From: Candidatus Kapaibacterium thiocyanatum
GTDB taxonomy: Bacteria > Bacteroidota > Ignavibacteria > Kapaibacteriales > Kapaibacteriaceae
Assembly: GCA_001899175.1 (NCBI GenBank)
Contig: MKVH01000009.1
Location: forward strand, 1 to 64,000
Length of the DNA stretch: 64,000 nt
Direction of reading: 5' to 3'
Positions 35,427 through 44,564 of the stretch are shown here, one piece after another. The translations under genes and the position numbers were made by a program. Under the pieces are notes generated by a model that was not told where the DNA came from, did no database searches, and was given only the letters and a program-made list of their open reading frames with translations. Each line of letters opens with the position of its first letter. The first letter of the stretch is position 1.

Positions 35427-38400
35427 TCAGCGCAGCAGGCGTCCGGCCAGGCGCAGGGCCTCGATACCGGCGACACGCGTTTCGAATTCGACCTGGGCCA
35501 GACGTGCTCCGATCTCGAGCAGCGTCTGCAATGTCTGCCGTGCTTCGATGGACGTGATGAGGCCGAGACGGAGCTTGTCGACGGCGATGCCCGCATTGCG
35601 CTGTGCTGCGGTGAGCGACGCCTGTTCGACGTCCATCAGTGCCTTCCCCTGCTCGTATCGGCGATAGGTCTGCGCCAGGCGGTTGAGCTGATCGGCCCTG
35701 ATGTCCTGCACCATCAGACGCTGACGTTCGGCATCGACACGAGCCTTCTCGGCATCGAGCTTGTCCGTGAAGCCATTGAACAGATTATAGGAAAAGTTAA
35801 CACCGACGTTCCATCCGAGCTGACGGTTCTCGATCAGGAAGCCTGCATCGCTCTTGTTGTTCGTATAGGAATAGCCGAGGTTGGCGGCGATCTGGGGGAA
35901 GAATCGCGCATCGACCTCACGAACGTGGAGCGAGGCCGCTTCCAGTTGGCGCTCGGCGGCAAGGACGTCGTAGTTCTGACGTTCGAGTTCGGTCTGGAGC
36001 GTATCCAGCGGCGGCAGCGCCGGTACGTCCAGCGCCGTATCCACGTCGAGGGGATCCATCGGCTTGCGTGCCATGAGTCTGTTCAGCGTCGTCTTGGCCG
36101 TGAAGAGATCCGTCTCGCCGCGCAGGACCATTCCCTTCACGGTATTGCGATCGACTTCGGCCTGGGACATTTCGACGCCGGAGTTCGATCCCACCTTGAA
36201 CCTGTTGGTTTCGATGACGTAGCGCTGATCGGCGAGCTCCAGGGCATCCTTCGTCGTATTGAGCACGCGCTGGTTGGCGATGACGCTGCTGTAGGCCGTC
36301 ACCACATCGGCGATGGTCATGGCCATCCTGCTGCGGGCCTGCAGCACGCCCCCCTGCTCGAGTACCGTTGCGCGATCGCTCGTCGCGAACATCTTGAGTC
36401 CGTCGAACAACGTCCACGTCAGCCCGGCGGCAGCGCCCATGTTGGTATACCCCGCACCATTCCGTTCGATGACCTGGCCGCTCGCGAGGATCTGGCTGAC
36501 GTCGTTCGAACCACGAACGTACGACCCCGTCACATTGAAGGTCGGCATGAAGGGCGTGACGCTTCCCTTACCGGTCGCTGCGGCAAGGACGGAGTCCTGA
36601 CGTGCCACCTGAACGTTGTAGTTCGACGTCATCGCATTGCCGATGGCCTCGTCGAGCGTCGTCACTCCCTGCGAACGCATGGGAACGACGGCGAGCAGGA
36701 GTATGCCGACGACGGCTGCGGCCTTGGCAGGTACGTGGGTTCCCTTATGACGCTTGATACGGCTCAGGATGACGTAGAGCGACGGAATGATGTACAGCGT
36801 CAGGAACGTCGCGAAGATCATACCACCGACGATGACGACACCCATGCCGACACGGCTGCCGCTGGCCGCACCGAGCGACAGGGCGATCGGAAGCGCGCCG
36901 AGGATCGTGGCGAGCGACGTCATGAGGATAGGACGGAACCGCGATGCGGCGGCTTCCTGTACGGCGTCCTTCCAGTCGAGTCCTGCTTCACGACGCTGAT
37001 TCGCGAACTCGACGATGAGGATACCGTTCTTCGTCACCAGCCCGATGAGGACGATGCAACCGATCTGCGAGAAGATGTTCAGCGATTCACCGGTGAGCCA
37101 CAGGGACAGTACGGCACCGGCGAGAGCCAGGGGTACCGTGAGCATGATCGTCAACGGGTCGACGAAGCTCTCGAACTGCGCTGCGAGGATAAGATAGACG
37201 AGCGCCAGTGCGAGCATGAAGGCGAAGACGAGACTCGACGACGACTCGGCGAAGTCACGCGAAGGACCGCTGAGCGATGTGGTGAAGGACTCGTCCAGCG
37301 TATTGCGGGCGATGTTGTCCATCGCCGCGATACCGTCGGCGATCGTCTTGCCCGGCACGGGCTCGGCGCTGACCGTCGCACTCACGTACCGATTGTAGCG
37401 ATAGAGCTGGGGCGGGCTGCTCTGCTCCGTCATCTTGACGAGATCGGCGAGTGGGACGACGAGACCTTCAGGAGTACGGATGGACAGGGCGGGAATGTTG
37501 TCGGGCGTACTGCGGCCGCTGCGTTCGTATTCACCGATGACCTGATACTGCTTGCCACCCATGATGAAGTAGCCGAAGCGCTGACCGGAGAAGCCGGCCT
37601 GCAGGACATCGGCGATGGACAGTACGGAGAGACCGAGTTCACGCGCACGTGCACGATCGATCTCGATGGCCACTTCCGGCTTGTTGAATTTCAGGTTCAC
37701 GTCGACGATGGCGAAGGTAGGATCCTTCTGGGCGAGGTCGATGAACTTCGGCAGGACGCGGCGCAGGTCGCTCAGTTCGGAGGCCTGGAGAACGTACTGC
37801 ACGGACAGACCGGGGCGACCGCCGCCCGTGGCGATCGTCTGTTCCTGGGCCACGATCGTACGGGCTTCGCTGATACCGCGCATCGTGGCCGTCAGTTCGT
37901 TCGCGATCTGCATCTGCGAACGTTGTCGCTCTTCCGGATCCTTCAGGATCAGTCGTGCGAAACCGCTGTTACTGCCGCCGCCGGCGAAGGACGGAGACGT
38001 CACGGTGATGAGCAGCTTCTTCTCGGGAATCGTGCGGTCCACGACGGACGTCAACGTATCCATGAAGCTGTCCATGCGGTCGAACGTATATCCTTCCGGT
38101 GCCGTGATGCTCAAGGACAGTGCCGACCGGTCCTCGAGGGGCGGAAGACCGCTCTTCAGCGCGCGTCCCACCACGTAGATCGTTCCGACGCATGCCAGCA
38201 TCACGACGGCTGCCAGCCATGACCGTTTGATCACGGAATGGAGCGTGCGTTCGTAGAACCTGTTCATTCCGATGAAGAACGGTTCCGTCACGCGCGTCAA
38301 CCAGCTCTGCTTTTCTTCGTGACGCAACATGCGCGTACTCATCATCGGCGTCAAGGTCAACGAGACGAAGGCACTGACGGCGATGGACATGGCGACGACG

Positions 38401-39791
38401 AGGCCGAACTCGCGGAACAGACGTCCGGTAAGGCCCTGCAGGAAGATCACGGGAATGAAGACGACGACGAGCGTGATGGTCGTCGAGATGATGGCGAAAT
38501 AGATTTCGGTGGCCCCCTTCTCTCCCGCTTCCCGCGGATGGAGGCCTTCCTCGATGTGCACGAAGATGTTCTCCATCACCACGATGGCGTCGTCCACCAC
38601 CAGACCCGTCGCCAGCACGATGCCGAGCAGTGTGAGGACGTTGATGGAGAAGCCTGCGAGCCAGAGAAAGAAGAAACCGGAGATGAGCGATACGGGAATG
38701 GCCACGACGGGAATGATCGTGGCGCGCCATGAGCGCAGGAAAATGAAGATGATGAGGACGACGAGACCGAAGGCGATGAGGAGCGTTTCCTGCACTTCGA
38801 AGACGGCCTTGCGGATGAACTTCGTGTTGTCGAAGGCGACGTCGAGGACGATGTCCTTCGGTGCGGACTTCACGAGCACGTCGAGACGACGATAGAATTC
38901 GTCGGCGATCTCGACCTGGTTCGCACCGGGCAGCGGTGCGATGGCCAGACCGATCATCGGAGATCCGTCACGCTTCAGGATCGTCCGTTCGTTCTCGGCA
39001 CCCAGATAGACGCGGGCGACGTCATGCAGACGTACCGTGGCTCCGGGCTGCGAACGCAGGATGAGGTTCTCGAATTCCTCCGGCTTGGAGAGGCGTCCGA
39101 CAGCGCGGAGGGAAAGCTCCGTGTTCTTTCCTTCGAGACGGCCCGCAGGCAGTTCGACGTTCTCGCGTTGCAGGGCGTCGCGGACGTCGGCAGGGGTGAG
39201 TCCGTAGGAACCCAGACGGTCCGGATCCATGATGAGGCGCATGGCATAACGCCGTTCGCCCCAGATCGTGATGTTACCGACGCCGGGAATCGTCTGCAGA
39301 CGTTCCTTGAAGAGGTTCGTCCCGATGTCCGTCAGTTCCGTCAGAGACCGTGCGGTACTCTGCACCGTCATCACGAGAATGGCGTTGCTGTTCGCGTCGG
39401 CCTTGGCCACGATGGGAGGATCGGCATCGGGCGGGAGATTGCGTTGCGCGCGCGATACGCGATCGCGCACGTCGTTGGCCGATGCTTCGAGGTCCTCGCC
39501 GAGTTCGAACTCGACGGTGATGTTGCTGCGGCCGTCACTGGATGCCGACGTAATGCTCTTGATACCGGCGATACCGTTGATGCTCTCTTCGAGAGGCTCG
39601 GTGATCTGCGATTCGATGACGTCGGCATTGGCACCGGTATACGTCGTGGTCACCGTGATGTTCGGCGGGTCGACGTCGGGAAACTGCCGTACGCCCAGGA
39701 AGGAATATCCTACCGCCCCGATGAGGACGATGAGGATGCTGAGTACGATGGCCAGTACCGGCCTGCGGATACTGAGAACGGAAAGATTCAT
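35427..39791 (-). CDS. RND multidrug-type inner-membrane pump fused to a TolC-like outer-membrane channel
   Basis: A single 1454-residue frame. Residues 1 to about 1030 are an AcrB/MexB-like (HAE1) pump: start LSIRRPVLAIVLSILIVLIG, YTGANADVIESQITEPLEES, the TM4 proton-relay segment VLATGLVVDDAIVVMENI with two Asp, and TKNGILIVEF in TM10-11. After the last pump helix a hydrophobic stretch AAAVVGILLLAVVPMRSQG acts like an internal signal peptide. It leads into a complete OEP/TolC domain: TLDEAIGNAMTSNYNVQVAR, WTLFDGLKMFATSD, LGWNVGVNFSYNLFNGF and SIEARQTLQTLLEIGARLAQ. The upstream gene encodes its adaptor; the gap is seven bases. Confidence 0.93.
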   Translation of the reverse strand: MNLSVLSIRRPVLAIVLSILIVLIGAVGYSFLGVRQFPDVDPPNITVTTTYTGANADVIESQITEPLEESINGIAGIKSITSASSDGRSNITVEFELGEDLEASANDVRDRVSRAQRNLPPDADPPIVAKADANSNAILVMTVQSTARSLTELTDIGTNLFKERLQTIPGVGNITIWGERRYAMRLIMDPDRLGSYGLTPADVRDALQRENVELPAGRLEGKNTELSLRAVGRLSKPEEFENLILRSQPGATVRLHDVARVYLGAENERTILKRDGSPMIGLAIAPLPGANQVEIADEFYRRLDVLVKSAPKDIVLDVAFDNTKFIRKAVFEVQETLLIAFGLVVLIIFIFLRSWRATIIPVVAIPVSLISGFFFLWLAGFSINVLTLLGIVLATGLVVDDAIVVMENIFVHIEEGLHPREAGEKGATEIYFAIISTTITLVVVFIPVIFLQGLTGRLFREFGLVVAMSIAVSAFVSLTLTPMMSTRMLRHEEKQSWLTRVTEPFFIGMNRFYERTLHSVIKRSWLAAVVMLACVGTIYVVGRALKSGLPPLEDRSALSLSITAPEGYTFDRMDSFMDTLTSVVDRTIPEKKLLITVTSPSFAGGGSNSGFARLILKDPEERQRSQMQIANELTATMRGISEARTIVAQEQTIATGGGRPGLSVQYVLQASELSDLRRVLPKFIDLAQKDPTFAIVDVNLKFNKPEVAIEIDRARARELGLSVLSIADVLQAGFSGQRFGYFIMGGKQYQVIGEYERSGRSTPDNIPALSIRTPEGLVVPLADLVKMTEQSSPPQLYRYNRYVSATVSAEPVPGKTIADGIAAMDNIARNTLDESFTTSLSGPSRDFAESSSSLVFAFMLALALVYLILAAQFESFVDPLTIMLTVPLALAGAVLSLWLTGESLNIFSQIGCIVLIGLVTKNGILIVEFANQRREAGLDWKDAVQEAAASRFRPILMTSLATILGALPIALSLGAASGSRVGMGVVIVGGMIFATFLTLYIIPSLYVILSRIKRHKGTHVPAKAAAVVGILLLAVVPMRSQGVTTLDEAIGNAMTSNYNVQVARQDSVLAAATGKGSVTPFMPTFNVTGSYVRGSNDVSQILASGQVIERNGAGYTNMGAAAGLTWTLFDGLKMFATSDRATVLEQGGVLQARSRMAMTIADVVTAYSSVIANQRVLNTTKDALELADQRYVIETNRFKVGSNSGVEMSQAEVDRNTVKGMVLRGETDLFTAKTTLNRLMARKPMDPLDVDTALDVPALPPLDTLQTELERQNYDVLAAERQLEAASLHVREVDARFFPQIAANLGYSYTNNKSDAGFLIENRQLGWNVGVNFSYNLFNGFTDKLDAEKARVDAERQRLMVQDIRADQLNRLAQTYRRYEQGKALMDVEQASLTAAQRNAGIAVDKLRLGLITSIEARQTLQTLLEIGARLAQVEFETRVAGIEALRLAGRLLR

Positions 39792-39798
39792 GTTCTGC

Positions 39799-40881
39799 TC
39801 ACAACTCCGTCTTGACAGGTAAACCGGGCTTGAGCAGCAGCAGACCCGTCGTCAGCACCGTATCGCCTGCGGCGATACCGGACGAGATCCTCACCATCGT
39901 TGGGGTGCGGCCACCCGTTTCGACGAAGACTGGGCGGGCCACGCCGCCGCGCTGGACAAAGATCTTCGTTCCGTTGAGGTCGGGTACGATGGCCTCGGTC
40001 GGGACGAGCAGGGCATCGCTCACCGTAGACAGGGGAAGATTGATGTCGGCGAACATTCCTGCGACGAGACCACGGGAATCCTTGCAGCGAGCGCGGATCT
40101 TCAGCGTACGCGTACTCGCTTCGACCGCAGGGTCGATGGCATAGATCACGGCTTCCCTGCCCTGCATCGTATCGCGTCCGCGTGTGCGGAACGACAGGCT
40201 CTTGCCCAGAGCCACGGTTGACGCATAGCGTTCGGGAATCGAGCATTCGAGTTTGAGTTGCTGTTCATCGGCCAGGACGGCGATCAGGGTATTCGTCGTG
40301 ATGACGGCGCCGTCGCTGACTTGCCTCAATCCTATGCGTCCGGAGAACGGAGCGAGGATTTCCGTGCGGGAGATCTGGGCGAGCAGGACGTCGATCTCGG
40401 CCTTGCGCATCTCGACCTGGGCAGCCGCCACTTCGTACTCTTCCGTGCTCACGCCGTCGACGCGCTTCAGCTCGGCATAGCGACGCATCTTGTCCTCATC
40501 GATCTTCAGTTGCTGGCGGGCCTTGGCGAGCTGGGCACGCAGGTCGGCATCGAACAGCTTCACCAGAAGCTGCCCCTTGCGCACGAGCCCCCCCTCCTGG
40601 AAACCGAGCTTGATGATACGACCGCTGACTTCGCTGCGGATCTCGACCGATTCGTTGGCCATGATGCTGCCCGTCAGCGTGATCGATTCGTCGAACGACG
40701 ACGGCTGGACGACGATTCCACGAACGGAAACCGGACCCGCCTTGACGCCACCCGGTCCACCCGGTGGTGTTCCCGCACCGGGTCCCCTGGCCGCCGACGT
40801 ACCTGTAAGGGAGCGGATGAGGAAGAATGCACCGATGGCCACGGCCACCACAATCGTCCAGATCAGTACTTTTTTGTTCAT
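39799..40881 (-). CDS. RND efflux periplasmic adaptor (membrane fusion protein)
   Basis: A 360-residue HlyD/AcrA-like adaptor with one N-terminal membrane anchor (VLIWTIVVAVAIGAFFLI) and a Gly/Pro-rich linker. The lipoyl halves are VRGIVVQPSSFDESITLTGS with VEIRSEVSGRIIKLGFQEGG and TEILAPFSGRIGLRQVSDGA, with an alpha-hairpin between them. The C-terminal beta-barrel part has GMFADINLPLSTVSDALLVP. It bridges the pump and channel domains of the fused protein encoded seven bases downstream. Confidence 0.92.
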   Translation of the reverse strand: MNKKVLIWTIVVAVAIGAFFLIRSLTGTSAARGPGAGTPPGGPGGVKAGPVSVRGIVVQPSSFDESITLTGSIMANESVEIRSEVSGRIIKLGFQEGGLVRKGQLLVKLFDADLRAQLAKARQQLKIDEDKMRRYAELKRVDGVSTEEYEVAAAQVEMRKAEIDVLLAQISRTEILAPFSGRIGLRQVSDGAVITTNTLIAVLADEQQLKLECSIPERYASTVALGKSLSFRTRGRDTMQGREAVIYAIDPAVEASTRTLKIRARCKDSRGLVAGMFADINLPLSTVSDALLVPTEAIVPDLNGTKIFVQRGGVARPVFVETGGRTPTMVRISSGIAAGDTVLTTGLLLLKPGLPVKTEL

Positions 40882-41022
40882 CGTGCAAACTTGCGAAATG
40901 TCGCTATCACTTTGTGTTACAACACGCTTATGTCGTCGTACACCAAAATCCGGGTATCATCCGTCTGCGTCCTTTTTCATCCCATCGCGTCCTACTGACG
41001 TACACTACGAAAGGAGTATGCA

Positions 41023-41355
41023 ATGAAGGCTCTTCTGTTGATGATGATGCTCGTCCCAAGCATGATGTTCGCCACAGAACAGACGTTTACGACCAAGGTC
41101 AGTGGAAATTGTGGCTCGTGCAAAAAACGTATCACCAAGGCCGCCGAGGCGGTCGATGGCGTATCGAACTTCGCATGGGACAAGAAGACGAAGGTCGCGA
41201 CCGTAACCTACGACGACGCAAAGACATCACCCGACGCGGTCAAGAAGGCCATCGCCGCTGCCGGACACGATGTGGAAAACGTCAAGGCCACGAACGAAGC
41301 CTACGACAAGCTTCCCGACTGCTGCCAGTACCGGGACGGCGAAACGACGCACTGA
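41023..41355 (+). CDS. Exported heavy-metal-associated (HMA) domain protein
   Basis: A 110-residue protein with a signal peptide (LLLMMMLVPSMMFA) and a single HMA fold: TFTTKVSGNCGSCKKRITKA with the metal-binding Cys pair in GNCGSCK, then DDAKTSPDAVKKAIAAAGHD. A further CC pair near the C-terminus (LPDCCQY) is common in this subfamily. It would bind copper or another soft metal in the periplasm. It is divergent from the RND operon and has its own terminator. Confidence 0.87.
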   Translation: MKALLLMMMLVPSMMFATEQTFTTKVSGNCGSCKKRITKAAEAVDGVSNFAWDKKTKVATVTYDDAKTSPDAVKKAIAAAGHDVENVKATNEAYDKLPDCCQYRDGETTH

Positions 41356-41382
41356 CGGTCCAAACGGCCTGTCGACGTACCG

Positions 41383-41417
41383 AGCGCCTTCTTTCCATCG
41401 CGGAGGGAGGCGCTTTT
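41383..41417 (+). terminator. Rho-independent terminator after the HMA gene
   Basis: AGCGCCT (41383-41389) pairs with AGGCGCT (41408-41414), with additional pairing inside (TCC with GGA), and is followed by TTTTG. It separates the HMA gene from gcvP. Confidence 0.75.
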
Positions 41418-41501
41418 GCCATTCCCCCGATCCGTCAGGCGTCGTCTGTTTCATATTTTTGTCGTTCCTGAGCAACCAGTCCACACAGTACCACATCAGC
41501 A

Positions 41502-44369
41502 ATGCACCATCCACGCCTCTATCGCGACGAATTCCATTCCCGCCACAACAGCGCCACGGAGCACGACATCGAGCAGATGCTGCGTACGGTCGGCGCATCG
41601 ACGCTGGATCACCTCATCGAGGAAACGGTCCCGTCGAAGATCCGCCTGCCCAAGCCCCTCTCCCTGCCCGATGCCCTGACGGAAGCCGAGCTCCTCGCCG
41701 AACTGCGCGAGATAGGTTCCTGGAATGCACGATACCGGACCTACATCGGAATGGGCTACTATGACACGATCACGCCGCCCGTCATCCTCCGCAACATCGT
41801 CGAGAATCCGGGCTGGTATACGCAATACACGCCGTACCAGGCCGAAATCGCCCAGGGCCGTCTCGAATCGCTCCTGAACTTCCAGACGATGATCATCGAT
41901 CTCACGAAGCTCGAGATCACGAACGCATCGCTCCTCGACGAAGCCACGGCCGCTGCCGAGGCCATGCACCTGATGTATGCCGCCAAGAGCGGCGCAGCCA
42001 AGGATGCCGAAGCCTTCTTCGTCGACGAGAACGTCTTCCCCCAGACCCTCGACGTGCTGATCACCCGTGCCGAACCTCTCGGCATCGAGATCCGCACGGG
42101 CAACGTCCACGATGTCCAGTTCGACGGTTCCGTCTTCGGCGTCTACATCCAGTATCCGGCCGGTAACGGCGACGTCCGTTCCCATGCCGACGTCTGCGAG
42201 CGAGCACATGCCGCCGGCGCCCTGGTCTGTGCGGGAACGGATCTGCTGGCCCTGACCCTGCTCACGCCTCCGGGCGAATGGGGTGCCGACGTCTGCATCG
42301 GTTCGGCCCAGCGCTTCGGCGTTCCTCTCGGCTACGGTGGTCCCCATGCAGGCTTCATGAGCACGAAGGAACAGTACAAGCGCCTCATGCCCGGACGCAT
42401 CATCGGCGTCAGCGTGGACGCGCAAGGCAACATGGCCTTCCGCATGGCACTGCAGACGCGCGAACAGCATATCCGTCGCGACAAGGCGACGTCGAACATC
42501 TGCACGGCCCAGGCGCTGCTCGCCAACGTGGCAGCCATGTATGCCGTGTACCACGGTCCGAAGGGCCTGCGCGGCATCGCCGAACGCGTGCACGTGCTGA
42601 CGTCCGCACTGTCCGATGGTCTCCGTGGCCTCGGCTACGACGTCGTCAACGGCTCCTGGTTCGATACGATCACGATCGAAGCATCGGCGGATGCCATCAG
42701 AACCCGTGCGGAAGAAGCCGGCATCAACTTCCGATACAGCGGCGACAACTCCGTCGGCATCTCCATCGATGAAACGACGAAGCCTTCCGACCTCTCGGCC
42801 ATCCTCGGCGTCTTCGCAGGCATCAGGGGTACGGCCGTACCGGACGTGATGGACCTCATCACGAAGACCAAAAGCGGCATTCCCGAAGTACTGCGTCGTA
42901 CGAGCGACTACCTCACGCATCCCGTCTTCAACCAGTATCACAGCGAACACGAGATGCTGCGATACATGAAGCGCCTGGAAAACAAGGACCTCTCGCTGGC
43001 TCATTCGATGATTCCGCTCGGCTCGTGTACGATGAAGCTGAACGCCACCGCGGAAATGATTCCCATCACGCAGCCGGAATTCAACTCCATCCATCCCTTC
43101 GTACCGGTCGAGCAGACCCGGGGCTACGCCCGTGTCTTCCGTGATCTCGAAGCATGGCTCAACGAGATCACCGGCTTCGACGCCTGCTCGCTGCAACCGA
43201 ATGCGGGCGCACAAGGTGAGTATGCCGGACTCCTCGTCATCCGCAAGTATCATCAGGCACGTGGCGAAGGCCACCGCGACGTCGTCCTCATTCCGTCCAG
43301 CGCCCACGGCACCAATCCCGCGTCGGCCGTCATGGCCGGCATGAAGGTCGTCGTCGTCAAGGCGACGGAAGACGGACTCATCGACGTCGAGGACCTGCGC
43401 GCCAAGGCCATCGCCAACTCGGCGAACCTCGCAGGACTCATGGTGACGTATCCGTCCACGCACGGCGTCTTCGAGGAAGCCATCATGGACGTCTGCTCCA
43501 TCGTCCACGAACACGGTGGCCGCGTCTATATGGACGGCGCCAACATGAATGCCCAGGTCGGTCTCACCAGCCCGCGCACCATCGGTGCGGACGTCTGCCA
43601 CCTCAACCTGCACAAGACGTTCTGCATTCCTCACGGCGGTGGTGGCCCCGGCATGGGGCCTATCTGCGTCGTGTCCGACCTCGCTCCCTATCTGCCCGGA
43701 CACAGCGTCGTTTCTCCGAACGGCAACACGTCGACGGCCGTCTCGGCCGCACCCTGGGGATCGGCTTCGATCCTGCTCATCTCCTATGCCTACATCCGCA
43801 TGATGGGCGGCCCGGGACTCACGCAGGCGACGAAGCTGGCCATCCTCAACGCCAACTACATCAAGAGCCGCCTCGAGAGCGGCTACGACATCCTCTACGT
43901 CGGCAGCAAGGGACGCGTCGCTCACGAAATGATCGTCGACCTCCGCACCTTCAAGCAACGCGGCGGTCTCGAAGCCGAAGACGTCGCGAAGCGTCTGATG
44001 GACTACGGCTTCCACGCACCGACGCTCAGCTTCCCCGTCCCCGGTACGATCATGATCGAACCCACGGAAAGCGAAAGCAAGGCTGAACTGGACCGGTTCA
44101 TCGACGCCCTGCTGACGATCCGTCGCGAGATGGAAGATGTCTGCACCGGCGCCGTCGATGCGAAGGACAATCCGCTCAAGAACGCTCCGCACACGCAGTT
44201 CGTGGCCATGGCTGACGAATGGGCTCACCCCTACACGCGTCAGCAGGCCGTCTTCCCGCTTCCGTGGGTCCGCGACCGCAAGTTCTGGCCGAGCATCGGA
44301 CGTGTCGACAATGCCTATGGTGACCGCGTCCTGATCTGCACGTGTCCTTCGATCGAGGAGTATGCCTGA
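41502..44369 (+). CDS. gcvP: Glycine dehydrogenase (decarboxylating), single-chain P protein
   Basis: The pyridoxal-phosphate P protein of the glycine cleavage system, which decarboxylates glycine and passes the aminomethyl group to the H protein. The 955-residue chain has normal length for the fused homodimeric form. N-terminal half: [18 protein letters not shown] and [21 protein letters not shown]-terminal half: [37 protein letters not shown] and the PLP-lysine region [20 protein letters not shown]. It stands alone; gcvT and gcvH are not in the window. Confidence 0.96.
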   Translation: MHHPRLYRDEFHSRHNSATEHDIEQMLRTVGASTLDHLIEETVPSKIRLPKPLSLPDALTEAELLAELREIGSWNARYRTYIGMGYYDTITPPVILRNIVENPGWYTQYTPYQAEIAQGRLESLLNFQTMIIDLTKLEITNASLLDEATAAAEAMHLMYAAKSGAAKDAEAFFVDENVFPQTLDVLITRAEPLGIEIRTGNVHDVQFDGSVFGVYIQYPAGNGDVRSHADVCERAHAAGALVCAGTDLLALTLLTPPGEWGADVCIGSAQRFGVPLGYGGPHAGFMSTKEQYKRLMPGRIIGVSVDAQGNMAFRMALQTREQHIRRDKATSNICTAQALLANVAAMYAVYHGPKGLRGIAERVHVLTSALSDGLRGLGYDVVNGSWFDTITIEASADAIRTRAEEAGINFRYSGDNSVGISIDETTKPSDLSAILGVFAGIRGTAVPDVMDLITKTKSGIPEVLRRTSDYLTHPVFNQYHSEHEMLRYMKRLENKDLSLAHSMIPLGSCTMKLNATAEMIPITQPEFNSIHPFVPVEQTRGYARVFRDLEAWLNEITGFDACSLQPNAGAQGEYAGLLVIRKYHQARGEGHRDVVLIPSSAHGTNPASAVMAGMKVVVVKATEDGLIDVEDLRAKAIANSANLAGLMVTYPSTHGVFEEAIMDVCSIVHEHGGRVYMDGANMNAQVGLTSPRTIGADVCHLNLHKTFCIPHGGGGPGMGPICVVSDLAPYLPGHSVVSPNGNTSTAVSAAPWGSASILLISYAYIRMMGGPGLTQATKLAILNANYIKSRLESGYDILYVGSKGRVAHEMIVDLRTFKQRGGLEAEDVAKRLMDYGFHAPTLSFPVPGTIMIEPTESESKAELDRFIDALLTIRREMEDVCTGAVDAKDNPLKNAPHTQFVAMADEWAHPYTRQQAVFPLPWVRDRKFWPSIGRVDNAYGDRVLICTCPSIEEYA

Positions 44370-44408
44370 TCCTGCAGTACACGAACGACACGTCGAATCG
44401 ATCATCCG

Positions 44409-44440
44409 ACGACCCGCCACATGGCGGGTCGTTGCGTTTT
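44409..44440 (+). terminator. Rho-independent terminator after gcvP
   Basis: ACGACCCGCC (44409-44418), loop ACAT, GGCGGGTCGT (44423-44432): a 10-bp perfect stem followed by TGCGTTTT. It is located 40 bases after the gcvP stop. Confidence 0.85.
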
Positions 44441-44564
44441 CGGCATGACGTCGGCGTATGCACGACCATCATCACGTCATCGGCAGGGATGATTCGAACG
44501 ATACCTGCTCCCTCCGCCAGCGAACGTAACTTGCCATCGACATCATCATGCATTCCCATCCTCG

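Noticed and set aside
35925-38222. Long open frame antisense to the RND-TolC gene
   Set aside because: Charged, low-hydrophobicity shadow of a membrane pump gene with clear RND motifs.
41496-44420. Long open frame antisense to gcvP (974 codons)
   Set aside because: Its product is dominated by Asp, Glu, Arg, His, Gly and Val as expected from the complement of a high-GC gene; gcvP on the other strand is unmistakable.
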